Shown: positions 8,250-17,872 of the stretch, piece after piece
Layout of the letters: the number at the start of each line of letters is the position of its first letter
Numbering within the stretch: the first letter of the stretch is position 1
Source: Stakelama sediminis
GTDB taxonomy: Bacteria > Pseudomonadota > Alphaproteobacteria > Sphingomonadales > Sphingomonadaceae
NCBI RefSeq assembly: GCF_014199335.1
Contig: NZ_JACIJI010000001.1
Coordinates: 806,001 to 870,000 of the forward strand
DNA length: 64,000 nucleotides
Direction: 5' to 3'
Notes under the pieces: model-generated
What the model was told of the DNA's origin: nothing
What the model saw: only the letters and a program-made list of their open reading frames with translations
Databases searched by the model: none
Translations under genes and position numbers: made by a program

Positions 8250-9197
8250 CTATAAACGGCCCATTTGCAGGAACTTGGCGCGGCGGTCCTGCCGCAGGGC
8301 ATCCGCGGACATCTCCTTCATCGCTGCCAGCGACTCGGCGATAGCATCGCCCAGCGCGCTGATCGCCGCCGCATGGTCGCGATGCGCACCGCCCAGCGGT
8401 TCGGGAACGATCCTGTCGATCACCCCCAGCTCTTTCAGATCCTGTGCGGTTACCTTCATCGCTTCGGCAGCATCCGCAGCCTTGTCGGCGGTACGCCACA
8501 GGATCGACGCGCAGCCTTCGGGGGAGATCACCGAATAGACGGCATGTTCGAACATCAGCACCCGATTGCCGCTGGCCAGCGCAATCGCGCCGCCGGAACC
8601 GCCCTCGCCCAGAATCGCCGCGACCATCGGCACGCCCAGCGCCAGCGACTGCTCGGTGGAACGGGCAATCGCCTCCGCCTGACCGCGTTCCTCGGCCTGA
8701 ATGCCGGGAAATGCGCCAGAGGTATCGACCAGCGTCACCACCGGCAGGCCGAACCGGTCGGCAAGCTGCATCAGGCGGATCGCCTTGCGATACCCTTCCG
8801 GCTTGCCCATGCCGAAATTATGCTTCAGGCGGCTGGCGGTATCGTCGCCCTTTTCATGGCCGATCACCATCACGCGCTGCCCGCGGAAGCGGCCGAAACC
8901 GCCCAGAATGGCATTATCGTCGGCAAAGGCGCGGTCGCCGCCCAACGGCATGAAATCGTCGATCAACGCCGAAACATAATGATTGAAATGCGGGCGTTGC
9001 GGATGTCGCGCCACCTGTGTTTTTTGCCAGGGCGTCAGTTTTGCATAGGTATCGCGCAGCAGCTTGTCCGATTTGGACTGAAGCCGCTTTACATCCGCAT
9101 CGATATTGAGGGCGCCGTCGGCTGCGGTTTCGCGCAGTTCGTCGATCCTGCCCTGCAATTCTGCGATGGGTTTTTCAAAGTCCAGAAAACTTGTCAT
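8250..9197 (-). CDS. accA: acetyl-CoA carboxylase carboxyltransferase subunit alpha
   Basis: A 315-residue AccA, the alpha half of the carboxyltransferase that moves CO2 from biotin to acetyl-CoA for fatty acid synthesis. The start [20 protein letters not shown] is the family's usual N-terminal helix. [25 protein letters not shown] and [12 protein letters not shown] are the crotonase-fold motifs that form the oxyanion holes and the subunit contact with AccD. Length matches the family. It follows xerD by 13 bases on the same strand, an order found in other alphaproteobacteria. Confidence 0.96.
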   Translation of the reverse strand: MTSFLDFEKPIAELQGRIDELRETAADGALNIDADVKRLQSKSDKLLRDTYAKLTPWQKTQVARHPQRPHFNHYVSALIDDFMPLGGDRAFADDNAILGGFGRFRGQRVMVIGHEKGDDTASRLKHNFGMGKPEGYRKAIRLMQLADRFGLPVVTLVDTSGAFPGIQAEERGQAEAIARSTEQSLALGVPMVAAILGEGGSGGAIALASGNRVLMFEHAVYSVISPEGCASILWRTADKAADAAEAMKVTAQDLKELGVIDRIVPEPLGGAHRDHAAAISALGDAIAESLAAMKEMSADALRQDRRAKFLQMGRL

Positions 9198-9210
9198 CAG
9201 GCGATTGCGG

Positions 9211-10116
9211 TTACGCACCTCTGCGCGCAACGTCAACGAGCGGATGACGCTGGTTGACCAGTTCGACCAGCCGCCGGCTGTCGACATGGGTATAGATTTC
9301 CGTCGTCGCGATATCGGCATGGCCCAGCATCGACTGCAACGCGCGCAGGTCGGCTCCGCCTTCCAGCAGGTGGGTGGCAAAGGCGTGGCGCAGCACATGC
9401 GGGCTGACCCGGTTGGGCGGAATGTCGGCAACGACCGCCAGTTCCTTCAGAATCTGGTAGAGCCTGATGCGGGTCAGATGCTTTTTTCCCGATGGGAAAA
9501 GCCAGGCTTTGTCGGCGGGCACATGGTCGCGCCACGCTCCGACGGCCGCACGCGCACGGTCGGAAATCGGCACCAGCCGCTCGCGCCCGCCCTTGCCGCG
9601 CAGAATCAGGAAGGGACGGTCGGGTGCCACTGCATTGCGCGGCATCGACACCAGTTCGGTCGCGCGAAGCCCCGACCCGTAAAGCAGCTCGATCAGCGCG
9701 GATAACCGCAGGTCGAGCGGATTGGCGGGCACCCGCTCCAGCCGTCGCTCGATCACGGCGAACAGCGAATCGACCTCCGCCGAGGACAGGATTTTCGGTA
9801 ATGCGCGCTCGCTTCCCGGTCGCGGCAAATGCCGTCCGGGATCGTCGGCACGCAGCCCTTCATCGGCAAGAAAGGCATAGAAACGGCGCAACGCCGCCGC
9901 CTTGCGTGCAACCGTCGAGCGCGACAGCGGCGCCCAGCCATCGGCCAGCCGCGCCAGCGCCGCCGCATCGGCATCCGCCAGTCCGCCGTCCAGCGCTTCC
10001 GATGCCAGCCGCAAATCGGTGGCATAGGCGGACAAGGTGTTGCGCGCCGCGCCCGATTCGACCGCCATCATTTCCAGAAAGCGGTCGATCAGCGCCCGGT
10101 CGCCGCCGGAGGTCAC
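9211..10116 (-). CDS. xerD: site-specific tyrosine recombinase XerD
   Basis: A 301-residue tyrosine recombinase. The N-terminal SAM-like core-binding domain ([20 protein letters not shown]) is followed by the catalytic domain with the Arg of [12 protein letters not shown], the beta-hairpin Lys of [21 protein letters not shown] (His-x-x-Arg), GHADI and the Tyr of EIYTHVD. With XerC it resolves chromosome dimers at dif. The start is a GTG that overlaps the previous stop (GTGA), indicating coupling. The xerD-accA order supports XerD over XerC. No dif-like site was identified. Confidence 0.9.
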   Translation of the reverse strand: MTSGGDRALIDRFLEMMAVESGAARNTLSAYATDLRLASEALDGGLADADAAALARLADGWAPLSRSTVARKAAALRRFYAFLADEGLRADDPGRHLPRPGSERALPKILSSAEVDSLFAVIERRLERVPANPLDLRLSALIELLYGSGLRATELVSMPRNAVAPDRPFLILRGKGGRERLVPISDRARAAVGAWRDHVPADKAWLFPSGKKHLTRIRLYQILKELAVVADIPPNRVSPHVLRHAFATHLLEGGADLRALQSMLGHADIATTEIYTHVDSRRLVELVNQRHPLVDVARRGA

Positions 10117-11930
10117 ACCCGCGAAACCGCCTCGGCAGCGATCATCCGGGCATAGCCCTCCTGCCCCGCCGCACGCAGCGCCGACACGATGTGGAACAGC
10201 GCAACCGGCGACACCGCCTTCCACGACGGGGTCTGCATCCCGATGGCGGCAAGCAGCAGCACCGTTCCGGCTTCACGCGCCTGTCCCGCCTTGTCGATCG
10301 CCTCGGTCCAGCGGTTGGTCGTACCCAGCGTAAGGTCGACCGACTGCGCGATACTCGTCACCTCGCCATCGCGAAGCCGCCCCAGCCCCGCCAGCGCCGC
10401 GACCAGCATCCGCGCCTTCAACGGGTCGCTCGCACCGCCATTCTTGCGAAAGGCGTCGATATCGCCATGGTCGAGCGGCCTGATCGATCCGGGATCGGCC
10501 ACGGTCAACAAGGCCCAGCCCGCACTGCCGCGCTGCACGACATTGCGCCAGCGCATCGCCGCGCTGTCCAGTCCCGCCGTCAGCATTGATGCGATCAGCC
10601 GTTCGGCATCGGCCGCATTCTGCTGATTCGCCGGAATGCCGCTCGACGCGCGCGCCGTCAGCACCAGCCGCGCAAACTTGCCGTCCTCCGATTTGGGTTC
10701 GGCCCACAGCCGTTTCAGCGTATCGATCCGCTCCGCCGCGGTCGGCGCGACATAGGCAGTGCGCAGGTCATGGGCGATGGCACTGTCCGCGCTGTCGGCA
10801 TCGCCGTCTTCATCCAGCGAGGCATAATCATCGACCAGCGCCGCACTCGACAGCACACCGCGCGCAGCGGCCAGCCGGGCATAGGGCAGTCGCTTCGACG
10901 CGCTGATCTGCGGCGCAAGCGCCCGCCACAACCGAACACGTTCGGGCGAATCAGCCAGTACGTCGTCAGGAATGTCGGTGTCAGTCGCAGTCGCAAGGCC
11001 ATAGCGCCACGCGTTGAGCTCCCCGACACCGCCCCATTCCACAGTGACGGAACGCTGTCCCTGCGCGCCCAGTCCCATCACCTTTTCGGCAAGCCGCAGG
11101 TCGATGCCCTGCGCGACATTCTTGCGCCGCGCATCGCGGAACAGGTCATTGGCCTTTTGCGGCATTCCCGACAGTCCCGCACACATCGGCGCAGCCAGTT
11201 GCCAGCCGGGGGCGTCCGTCACCAGCACCGCGGTCGGCTGTAACGCGCACAGGCCACCGGGATCGGCGGCGGCGAGATGCGCGAGCAGCGCCGCACGATA
11301 GAGTTTGCGGGTATAATTGTCGGTATCGACCGCCTGCACCACGGCGCGCGCGGCATTCGCCTCCCCCAGCCGCGCGAGCAGCGTCGCACGCGCAGCCGCG
11401 AAATCGGCGCCATTGATCCTGTTCGGCACCAGCGTCGCGCTCGACAGCGCGCGGCGCAGCCCGATTTCCAGCCAGCGCGACGCGATCGGCGCGTCCACCT
11501 CTCCCATCAGCGCGGCGAGAAACAATCCGTTGCTGCGTCCCCAGGCATTGGCGGGCAGGCCCCCGTTACGCCGGGTGATGAAACCGGCCTGATTGAGTGA
11601 CCGTTTCGCCGAAGGCGGCAGCGAATATTTGAGCAGTTCCTGCGCGGTCAGCGGCGTCGGCGTATCGGTCGGCGTCGGACCGGGCGTCGGCTCCCCACCG
11701 GGCAAAGCCGCAGGCGACGGCGCCCCCGAAACCGGGGTGGCCTGCACTGGCGTCGGGGTTGGAGCCGGTGCCGGACGCGCCTGACGCGGAGTCGGTGTCG
11801 GCGACGGTGCCTGATTGAAACCGGGCGGCAGCAGCGATTCGGGCACGTCCTGCCCCAGCGCCGGCCATCCCGCCGCCGCCAGTGCAACCGCTACCGCACC
11901 AAGGCCGACGCTAGTTCTGAAGATTTTCAA
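10113..11930 (-). CDS. conserved secreted protein of unknown function, Pro-rich linker plus helical repeats
   Basis: About 605 residues from a TTG at 11930. The N-terminus is a Sec-type signal (KIFRTS, then GLGAVAVALAAAGWPALGQ), followed by an ~80-residue Pro/Thr/Ala linker and a long all-helical, alanine-rich part that looks like TPR or HEAT-type repeats. I recognise no named domain. It should be periplasmic. The start overlaps the 3' end of the 45-residue membrane peptide gene, and its stop overlaps xerD by four bases. The start is uncertain: it needs a TTG, though AAGG lies nearby. An envelope role is inference from the signal only. Confidence 0.7.
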   Translation of the reverse strand: MKIFRTSVGLGAVAVALAAAGWPALGQDVPESLLPPGFNQAPSPTPTPRQARPAPAPTPTPVQATPVSGAPSPAALPGGEPTPGPTPTDTPTPLTAQELLKYSLPPSAKRSLNQAGFITRRNGGLPANAWGRSNGLFLAALMGEVDAPIASRWLEIGLRRALSSATLVPNRINGADFAAARATLLARLGEANAARAVVQAVDTDNYTRKLYRAALLAHLAAADPGGLCALQPTAVLVTDAPGWQLAAPMCAGLSGMPQKANDLFRDARRKNVAQGIDLRLAEKVMGLGAQGQRSVTVEWGGVGELNAWRYGLATATDTDIPDDVLADSPERVRLWRALAPQISASKRLPYARLAAARGVLSSAALVDDYASLDEDGDADSADSAIAHDLRTAYVAPTAAERIDTLKRLWAEPKSEDGKFARLVLTARASSGIPANQQNAADAERLIASMLTAGLDSAAMRWRNVVQRGSAGWALLTVADPGSIRPLDHGDIDAFRKNGGASDPLKARMLVAALAGLGRLRDGEVTSIAQSVDLTLGTTNRWTEAIDKAGQAREAGTVLLLAAIGMQTPSWKAVSPVALFHIVSALRAAGQEGYARMIAAEAVSRV

Positions 11931-12048
11931 GCGGCACGGCCTTTTCAACGGTGGTCTGCGGGCGTTCCGTGTTGCGCCCGGCAAGATAGATCATGCCGCC
12001 AACGATGACGACGAGAAGGATGAGAAGAAGAAGCAGTGATCGCGACAT
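11911..12048 (-). CDS. 45-residue single-pass membrane peptide
   Basis: An ATG at 12048 opens a 45-residue frame: MSRS, a hydrophobic helix (LLLLLILLVVIVGGMIYLAG), then a charged tail with TTVEKAVPLENLQN and stop TAG. Its end overlaps the start of the large secreted protein downstream by 20 bases, so the pair is likely translationally coupled. The composition (N-in basic head, one helix, polar tail outside) is that of a real small inner-membrane protein rather than a random frame. No family is recognised. The ribosome site is weak. Confidence 0.6.
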   Translation of the reverse strand: MSRSLLLLLILLVVIVGGMIYLAGRNTERPQTTVEKAVPLENLQN

Positions 12049-12133
12049 GCCTGACCCGCAAATTTAAGCGTTACGATAAAAGGTGCCGCGCCTTTTGCCC
12101 GACACCCGGCCTCGCTGTATAGCCCCATCCGCA

Positions 12134-12673
12134 ATGTTACAAACCCGTGATTCATCGCTGCACTGGAATGGCAGGCCGATCGTGCTGATCGGGCTGATGG
12201 GTGCGGGCAAGTCCACCGTGGGGCGCAGGCTGGCCCACCGCCTCGATATTCCCTTTACCGACGCCGATCAGGAAATCGAAACCGCCGCCGACATGACGAT
12301 CAGCGAAATCTTCGACCGATTCGGCGAAGAATATTTTCGCGACGGCGAGCGTCGGGTGATTCACCGGCTGATCGACGGATCGCCAAAGGTCATCGCCACG
12401 GGCGGCGGCGCGTTCCTGAACGCGGAGACCCGCGCCCTCATCCTGAGCGACGCAATCGCGATATGGCTGGACGCGCAGCCCGAAGTGCTGGCCGAACGCG
12501 TCAGCCGCCGCGACACCCGCCCCCTGCTGCGCGACCGCGATCCGCTGGAGGTACTCACCGAACTGGCGGAAGTGCGCAATCCGCTCTATGCGCTTGCGCC
12601 GATCCGCGTGCCCAGCCTGAAGGCACCGCACGAGGTGACGGTGGAGGCAATCATCAAGGCACTGGGACTGTGA
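12134..12673 (+). CDS. aroK: shikimate kinase
   Basis: A 179-residue P-loop kinase that phosphorylates shikimate in aromatic amino acid synthesis. Walker A GLMGAGKST lies near residue 20, the shikimate-binding DADQEIE next, then FGEEYFRDGERRV, the Walker B-like ATGGGAF, and the lid RDTRPLLRDRDP. The start at MLQTRD gives the normal length. Its stop overlaps the aroB GTG start (GTGA), the common aroKB coupling. Confidence 0.94.
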   Translation: MLQTRDSSLHWNGRPIVLIGLMGAGKSTVGRRLAHRLDIPFTDADQEIETAADMTISEIFDRFGEEYFRDGERRVIHRLIDGSPKVIATGGGAFLNAETRALILSDAIAIWLDAQPEVLAERVSRRDTRPLLRDRDPLEVLTELAEVRNPLYALAPIRVPSLKAPHEVTVEAIIKALGL

Positions 12674-13770
12674 AATCGATTGAGGTGGCGCTGGGCGAGC
12701 GCAGCTATCCCATATATATCGACTCCGGACTGATCGACCGGGCGGGCGACATGCTGACACCCGTTCTCGGTCAGGCCGTCGTGCCGATCGTTACCGATCC
12801 CAATGTCGCAAACCATTGCGACCGGCTGCGCGCGTCGCTCGATGCGGCGGGAATCGCCAGCGAAGCCATCGTGCTGGAACCGGGCGAGGCCACTAAGAGC
12901 TGGCGGGTGCTGGAACGTCTTTGCGATCGCCTGCTGGAAATGGGCATCGAACGTTCCGGTCATATCATTGCACTGGGCGGCGGCGTGATCGGCGACCTGA
13001 CGGGCTTTGCCGCCGCGATCCTGAAACGCGGCTGCAACTTCATCCAGATTCCGACGACGCTGCTCGCGCAGGTCGATTCGTCGGTCGGCGGCAAGACCGC
13101 GATCAATACGCGGGCAGGCAAGAATCTGATCGGCGCCTTTCATCAGCCCGCAAGGGTGCTGATCGATCCGACGACGCTCGATACGCTGCCCCCGCGCGAA
13201 GTAGGTGCTGGCTATGCCGAAATCGTCAAATACGGCCTGATCGACGATGCGGATTTCTTCGCCTGGTGCGAAGCGCATGGTGCGGCGTTGCTGGCCGGTG
13301 ACGCGGAAGCGCGCGCCCAGGCAATCGCGCATTCGGTGGCCGCCAAGGCCCGTATCGTCGGTGAGGATGAGCGTGAGACGAAGGGGCGTCGCGCGCTCCT
13401 CAATCTCGGCCACACCTTCGGCCATGCGCTGGAAGCGGATACCGGTTTTTCCGACCGCCTGCTGCATGGTGAGGCAGTGGCGGCGGGTATAGCGCTGGCC
13501 TTTGCCTTTTCGGCGGAACAGGATCTTTGCCATGCCGAAGACGTCGCGCGGGTTGCCGCCCATCTGCGCGCCAGCGGCCTTCCCGACGGACTGGCGGCGG
13601 CGGGTGTGTCGGCGTCCGGCGCAGCACTGGTCGATCATATGCGCCATGACAAGAAGATGGAGGGCGGGTCGCTTCCCTTCCTGCTCGCCCGCGGGATCGG
13701 CGAAACCTTTGTCGCGAACGACGTCCGCCTGGACACGGTAGCGGCGTTCCTCGACTCCCGGCCGCGCTAA
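12670..13770 (+). CDS. aroB: 3-dehydroquinate synthase
   Basis: A 366-residue AroB, which converts DAHP to 3-dehydroquinate using NAD+ and a divalent metal. The NAD-binding GGGVIGDLTGFAAA, the PTTLLAQVDSSVGGKTAIN segment, and the metal ligands in EIVKYGLI, GHTFGHALE and LLHGEAVA are all present. The start is the GTG overlapping the aroK stop, giving MKSIEVALGERSYPIYID, the usual N-terminus. It is the second gene of the aroKB pair. Confidence 0.95.
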   Translation: MKSIEVALGERSYPIYIDSGLIDRAGDMLTPVLGQAVVPIVTDPNVANHCDRLRASLDAAGIASEAIVLEPGEATKSWRVLERLCDRLLEMGIERSGHIIALGGGVIGDLTGFAAAILKRGCNFIQIPTTLLAQVDSSVGGKTAINTRAGKNLIGAFHQPARVLIDPTTLDTLPPREVGAGYAEIVKYGLIDDADFFAWCEAHGAALLAGDAEARAQAIAHSVAAKARIVGEDERETKGRRALLNLGHTFGHALEADTGFSDRLLHGEAVAAGIALAFAFSAEQDLCHAEDVARVAAHLRASGLPDGLAAAGVSASGAALVDHMRHDKKMEGGSLPFLLARGIGETFVANDVRLDTVAAFLDSRPR

Positions 13771-13885
13771 ACCGATTTTCGTTCGGAACCTCTCCAGTAA
13801 AAGTACGTTGGCCGATCAACCTGCACGCTTTGTCCCGTTCGGATGACGAACCGGGAACCAGCCGCAATAAGGGAGATCGGGAATC

Positions 13886-14842
13886 TTGCGACAGCGCAAT
13901 GTCTGTTCGAACGCGCCACGCGTTGCCGACGCTGACAGCGCCAGCCCCCCGCCCCGAAACCACTCCCCATATCGCCGCCTGGGCACGGTTGCCGGTACGG
14001 CGGTGCTGCTGGCGCTGAGCGGCTGCGCGGATTCGCATGGGTTTCTCGCGCCCGCCGGCCCTGTCGCCCATGAACAGTCGCACGCCTTCTGGTTCGTGCT
14101 GATCCTGCTCGCCACCGTCTATGTGCCGATCTTCCTCCTCGTACCCGCCATCGCCTGGTGGTACCGGCGCGGCAACAAGCGCGCGACCTACGCCCCGAAA
14201 TGGGAATTTTCGTGGCCGCTGGAATTTTTCATCTGGGGCGGCCCGATCGTCATCGTCCTGATCCTCAGCGTCGCGCTGTGGCACTGGACGCACAAGCTCG
14301 ATCCCTACAAACCGATCCGGTCCGCCAAACCGCCGCTGGAGGTACAGGTCGTCGGCCTCGACTGGAAATGGCTGTTCATCTATCCCGATCAGGGCATCGC
14401 CACGGTCAACCGGCTGGTCATCCCCGTCGATCGCCCGGTCGAGTTAAAGCTCACCACCGATACGGTGATGCAGTCCTTCATGGTCCCGAAACTGGCCGGA
14501 CAGATTTATGCCATGGCCGGAATGCGCACGAAGCTCAATTTCATGGCGAGCCGGCCGGGCAATTTCTACGGCGAGAATACCCAATATAACGGCACCGGTT
14601 TCCAGAAGCAGAAATTCCTGACCCGCGCCGTCACGCCCGGCCAGTTCACCCAATGGGTGCAGCAGGTGCGTGCCGACGGCAAGCCGCTGACCATCGCGCA
14701 ATATCAGAAGGTCGCCCAGCAATCGGTGCCGGATAAACCCAGCTTCTACAGCAGCGTGGCACCCGATCTGTTTCAGCGCATCATCGCAAAATACCATCCC
14801 GGCGGCCCTTCCGTCCCCGCCAAGCCGAAGGAGGCCCAATGA
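13886..14842 (+). CDS. cyoA: ubiquinol oxidase subunit II (cytochrome bo3)
   Basis: A 318-residue subunit II read from TTG 13886, with GGGAG ten bases upstream. It has a long basic head, a lipoprotein signal ending LLALSGC, two membrane helices, and a cupredoxin domain (LEVQVVGLDWKWLFIYPDQGIATVN). The region where cytochrome c oxidase subunit II has the CuA cysteines reads GENTQYNGTGFQ, with no Cys, so this is a quinol oxidase. The lipobox Cys is near residue 47, which is far in; the true start may be later at a non-ATG codon. It overlaps cyoB by four bases. It is the first gene of cyoABCD-rpiA. Confidence 0.92.
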   Translation: MRQRNVCSNAPRVADADSASPPPRNHSPYRRLGTVAGTAVLLALSGCADSHGFLAPAGPVAHEQSHAFWFVLILLATVYVPIFLLVPAIAWWYRRGNKRATYAPKWEFSWPLEFFIWGGPIVIVLILSVALWHWTHKLDPYKPIRSAKPPLEVQVVGLDWKWLFIYPDQGIATVNRLVIPVDRPVELKLTTDTVMQSFMVPKLAGQIYAMAGMRTKLNFMASRPGNFYGENTQYNGTGFQKQKFLTRAVTPGQFTQWVQQVRADGKPLTIAQYQKVAQQSVPDKPSFYSSVAPDLFQRIIAKYHPGGPSVPAKPKEAQ

Positions 14843-16932
14843 GCGCGCCCGCACATGGTTTCTGGCATATCCTGCTGGGACGAATGACCTGGGATTCGCT
14901 GGCGTTCGTGCGCGCATGGCACGACCCGACGGTCAGTGAGATTATCGGCTCCTGTGCTGCGGCACTCGTCGTTATCGGTGCGGTCGCGCTGTTCGCGGCG
15001 CTGACATATTACCGCGCATGGCGCCCCTTATGGAAGAACTGGGTCGTCAGCGTCGATCACAAGAAAATCGGCATCATGTACATGGTGCTGGCGGGCGTGA
15101 TGCTGACCCGCGCGCTGATCGAGGCGGTGCTGATGCGGCTGCAACAGGCCGATGCCGTCAACAAGCCGGGTTTTCTCGCACCCGACCATTTCGGCCAGTT
15201 GTTCAGCACCCACGGTACGATCATGATCTTCTTCGTGGCGATGCCGTTGCTGACCGGCCTCATCAACTTCGTCATGCCGATGCAGATCGGCGCGCGCGAT
15301 GTCAGTTTCCCGACGATGAACTCGATCAGCCTGGGGCTGACCACGGCGGGTGCGATCCTGATCATGATCTCGCTGGTACTGGGAAAATTCTCGACCGGTG
15401 GATGGAGCGGATATCCGCCTTATACGGAGATGAGCTACAATCCCGGCGAGGGGCCGGATTACTGGATCTGGGCGGTTACGCTCAGTTCGATCGGCACGAC
15501 GATGACCGGCATCAACTTCGCCGTCACCATCTACAAGGAACGCACGCAGGGGATGCACCTGATGCGGATGCCGCTGTTCACCTGGACGGCATTGTGCACT
15601 TCCATCCTGATGATTTTCGCGATGCCGCCGCTGACGGTGGCGACCGCGATGCTGGCGCTCGACCGCTATCTGGGCTTCCATTTCTTCACCAACGGAATGG
15701 GCGGCAACCTGATGAACTACGCCAACCTGTTCTGGCTGTTCGGCCATCCGGAAGTCTATATCCTGATCCTGCCCGCATTCGGCGTCTATTCGGAGGTGTT
15801 CTCCACATTCTCGGCCAAGAAACTCTATGGCTATACCTCGCTGGTGATCGCGACCATGGCGATTGCAGTGCTGTCCTTCACCGTCTGGCTGCACCATTTC
15901 TTCACCATGGGGCAAAACGCCAATATCAACGCGTTTTTCGGCATCGCGACGATGACCATCGGCATTCCGACCGGCGTGAAAATCTATGACTGGATGTGGA
16001 CGATGTTCCGCGGGCGGGTACGGTTTTCGGTGCCGATGCTGTTCTCGCTCGCTTTCCTCATCACCTTCGTCGTCGGCGGGGTGACGGGCATTTTGCTGGC
16101 GACGCCACCCATCGATTTCATGGTTCACAATACCGTGTTTCTGGTCGCGCATTTCCACAACATGCTGATCCCCGGCCTGCTCTACGGGATGATCGCGGGC
16201 TATCAATACTGGTTTCCCAAGGCATTCGGGTTCCGCCTCAACGAACGCTGGGGGCGACTGTCCTTCCTGTGCTGGGTGCTGGGCTTCTATCTGGCGTTCA
16301 TGCCGCTCTATGTGCTCGGCGCCGACGGGATGCCGCGCCGCAGCCAGGAACTGTTCCATTCCAGCTATCTGCCCTGGCTGATCGTCGCCGGGATCGGCGG
16401 GCTGGTACTGCTCGCGGCACTGCTGACGCTGTTCATCCAGCTTTGGGTCAGCATCCGCGAGCGCGACGCCAATCGCGTGCCCATCGGCGATCCGTGGGAC
16501 GGGCGCGGGCTGGAATGGTCGATGGCGGCCCCGCCGCCCGAATATAATTTCCATGTCCTGCCCAAAGTCACCGGACGCGACGCCTTCACCCATAGGAAGG
16601 AACAGGGCGAGGCCTATCAGCCCGCGGCTGAATATCAGGATATCGAGCTGCCGCGCGATAACGCCTCCGGCGCGGTGATCGGGCTGGGCGGGCTGGCGGC
16701 CGCGTTCGGGCTGGTCTGGCATATCTGGTGGCTGGCGATTCTGGGCGTGCTGATCATGTGGGGGATGGTGATCTTCCGCAGCTTCATCACCGAGACGCAT
16801 CAAATCATCCCGGCCGACGAAGTGGAACGCCAGCATCGCGCGTTTCTGAAAGAAGTTTCGGAAACCCGCGCTGTCGACCGCGATTATGAGATGACGCCGC
16901 AAAATCGCGGCCTGGCGGAGGCCGACACATGA
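14839..16932 (+). CDS. cyoB: ubiquinol oxidase subunit I (cytochrome bo3)
   Basis: A 697-residue heme-copper oxidase subunit I. The low-spin heme His is in FSTHGTIMIFF (about residue 125), the CuB His and the cross-linked Tyr in FGHPEVYI, the CuB His pair in VWLHHFFTMG and the heme His pair in VAHFHNMLIPG. The extra flanking helices and C-terminal domain (EYNFHVLPKVTGRDAF) are those of CyoB. It reduces O2 with ubiquinol and pumps protons. Of the quinol-site residues known in E. coli CyoB, Arg91, His117 and Gln120 are kept, while the Asp position is Glu95. Four-base overlaps join it to both neighbours. Confidence 0.95.
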   Translation: MSAPAHGFWHILLGRMTWDSLAFVRAWHDPTVSEIIGSCAAALVVIGAVALFAALTYYRAWRPLWKNWVVSVDHKKIGIMYMVLAGVMLTRALIEAVLMRLQQADAVNKPGFLAPDHFGQLFSTHGTIMIFFVAMPLLTGLINFVMPMQIGARDVSFPTMNSISLGLTTAGAILIMISLVLGKFSTGGWSGYPPYTEMSYNPGEGPDYWIWAVTLSSIGTTMTGINFAVTIYKERTQGMHLMRMPLFTWTALCTSILMIFAMPPLTVATAMLALDRYLGFHFFTNGMGGNLMNYANLFWLFGHPEVYILILPAFGVYSEVFSTFSAKKLYGYTSLVIATMAIAVLSFTVWLHHFFTMGQNANINAFFGIATMTIGIPTGVKIYDWMWTMFRGRVRFSVPMLFSLAFLITFVVGGVTGILLATPPIDFMVHNTVFLVAHFHNMLIPGLLYGMIAGYQYWFPKAFGFRLNERWGRLSFLCWVLGFYLAFMPLYVLGADGMPRRSQELFHSSYLPWLIVAGIGGLVLLAALLTLFIQLWVSIRERDANRVPIGDPWDGRGLEWSMAAPPPEYNFHVLPKVTGRDAFTHRKEQGEAYQPAAEYQDIELPRDNASGAVIGLGGLAAAFGLVWHIWWLAILGVLIMWGMVIFRSFITETHQIIPADEVERQHRAFLKEVSETRAVDRDYEMTPQNRGLAEADT

Positions 16933-17555
16933 GCACGCGCGAGCTGAAACATGCCGGTCTGAACCTGCAACAGACCGACCCGAAAACGCATGAGGAAGCG
17001 GAAAGCAGGGTTTTCGGTTTCTGGGTATTCCTGATGAGCGATGCGGTGTTGTTCGCATTGCTGTTCGCGACCTATGGCGTGATGCTGTCGGGAACCGCGG
17101 GCGGGCCGGGCACGCAAAACGTCTATGAAATGAAGAGCGCGTTCATCGAAACGCTGTTGCTGCTGTCGAGCAGCTTCACCTTCGGCATGGCCTCGCTGGC
17201 AATGAAATATGAGGGCAAGGCATCGCGGATTTCGGTGTGGCTGGCCGTGACGCTGATCCTCGGCCTCGGCTTTCTCGGCATGGAAATGCACGACTTCGTG
17301 AAGATGATCGGCGAAGGCGCCACGCCGGAACGCAGCGGCTTTCTCTCCTCCTTCTTCGCGCTGGTTTCCACCCATGGGCTGCACGTGCTGGGCGGCAGTA
17401 TCTGGATCGTCGTCATGCTGGTCCAGCTATCGGTGTTCGGCGTGACACCGGCGGTCAAGACCCGGATCCTGCGGCTGGGGCTGTTCTGGCACTTTCTCGA
17501 CATTATCTGGGTGGGCATCTTCACCATCGTCTATCTGCAGGGGCTGACGCCATGA
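16929..17555 (+). CDS. cyoC: ubiquinol oxidase subunit III (cytochrome bo3)
   Basis: A 208-residue subunit III with five hydrophobic helices, opening with a polar tail and ESRVFGFWVFLMSDAVLFALLFATYGV, the conserved first helix of CyoC. FLSSFFALVSTHGLHVLGG and LFWHFLDIIWVGIF are the family's later helices. Length fits CyoC. It overlaps both cyoB and cyoD by four bases. Confidence 0.94.
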   Translation: MSTRELKHAGLNLQQTDPKTHEEAESRVFGFWVFLMSDAVLFALLFATYGVMLSGTAGGPGTQNVYEMKSAFIETLLLLSSSFTFGMASLAMKYEGKASRISVWLAVTLILGLGFLGMEMHDFVKMIGEGATPERSGFLSSFFALVSTHGLHVLGGSIWIVVMLVQLSVFGVTPAVKTRILRLGLFWHFLDIIWVGIFTIVYLQGLTP

Positions 17556-17872
17556 ATCAGGAAGACCGCGCCGAATATCGCCGCGAACTGCGCAGCTATA
17601 TCATCGGGCTGATCGCGGCACTGGTGCTGACGGCGGCATCGTTCGCAACCGTCCACTGGCGGCTGTTTTCCGCGCCGACCGGCATCCTGATCGCCATCTA
17701 TCTGCTGGCGCTGGTGCAGATAATCGCGCATTTTCGCTATTTCCTGCATATCGACCTGCGCAAATCGGCACGCGACGACCTGCAACTCATCCTGTTCTCG
17801 ACGATGATCGTGCTGCTGATGGTCGGCGGCACGCTGATCGTGCTGTTCAACCTGAAATCGCGCATGTTCTGA
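17552..17872 (+). CDS. cyoD: ubiquinol oxidase subunit IV (cytochrome bo3)
   Basis: A 106-residue protein with three membrane helices; RSYIIGLIAALVLTAASFATVHW and QIIAHFRYFLHID are typical CyoD motifs. It supports assembly of the CuB site in the bo3 oxidase. It starts in the cyoC stop (ATGA) and its own stop overlaps the rpiA start by one base (TGATG). No heme O synthase (cyoE) follows, unlike E. coli. Confidence 0.93.
   Translation: MNQEDRAEYRRELRSYIIGLIAALVLTAASFATVHWRLFSAPTGILIAIYLLALVQIIAHFRYFLHIDLRKSARDDLQLILFSTMIVLLMVGGTLIVLFNLKSRMF

Noticed and set aside
9211-10116. Tyrosine recombinase as a sign of an integrated element
   Set aside because: The protein is XerD-like, sits in a core context with accA, and no tRNA-att or phage genes are near.
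15028-17058. 676-codon open frame antisense to cyoB and cyoC
   Set aside because: Composition is extreme (His, Arg, Asp, Gln), with no motifs; the plus strand codes heme-copper oxidase subunits with all ligands.
13886-17872. Reading the oxidase as an aa3-type cytochrome c oxidase (coxBAC)
   Set aside because: Subunit II has no CuA cysteines and has a lipobox; the subunit order and subunit IV fit cyoABCD.
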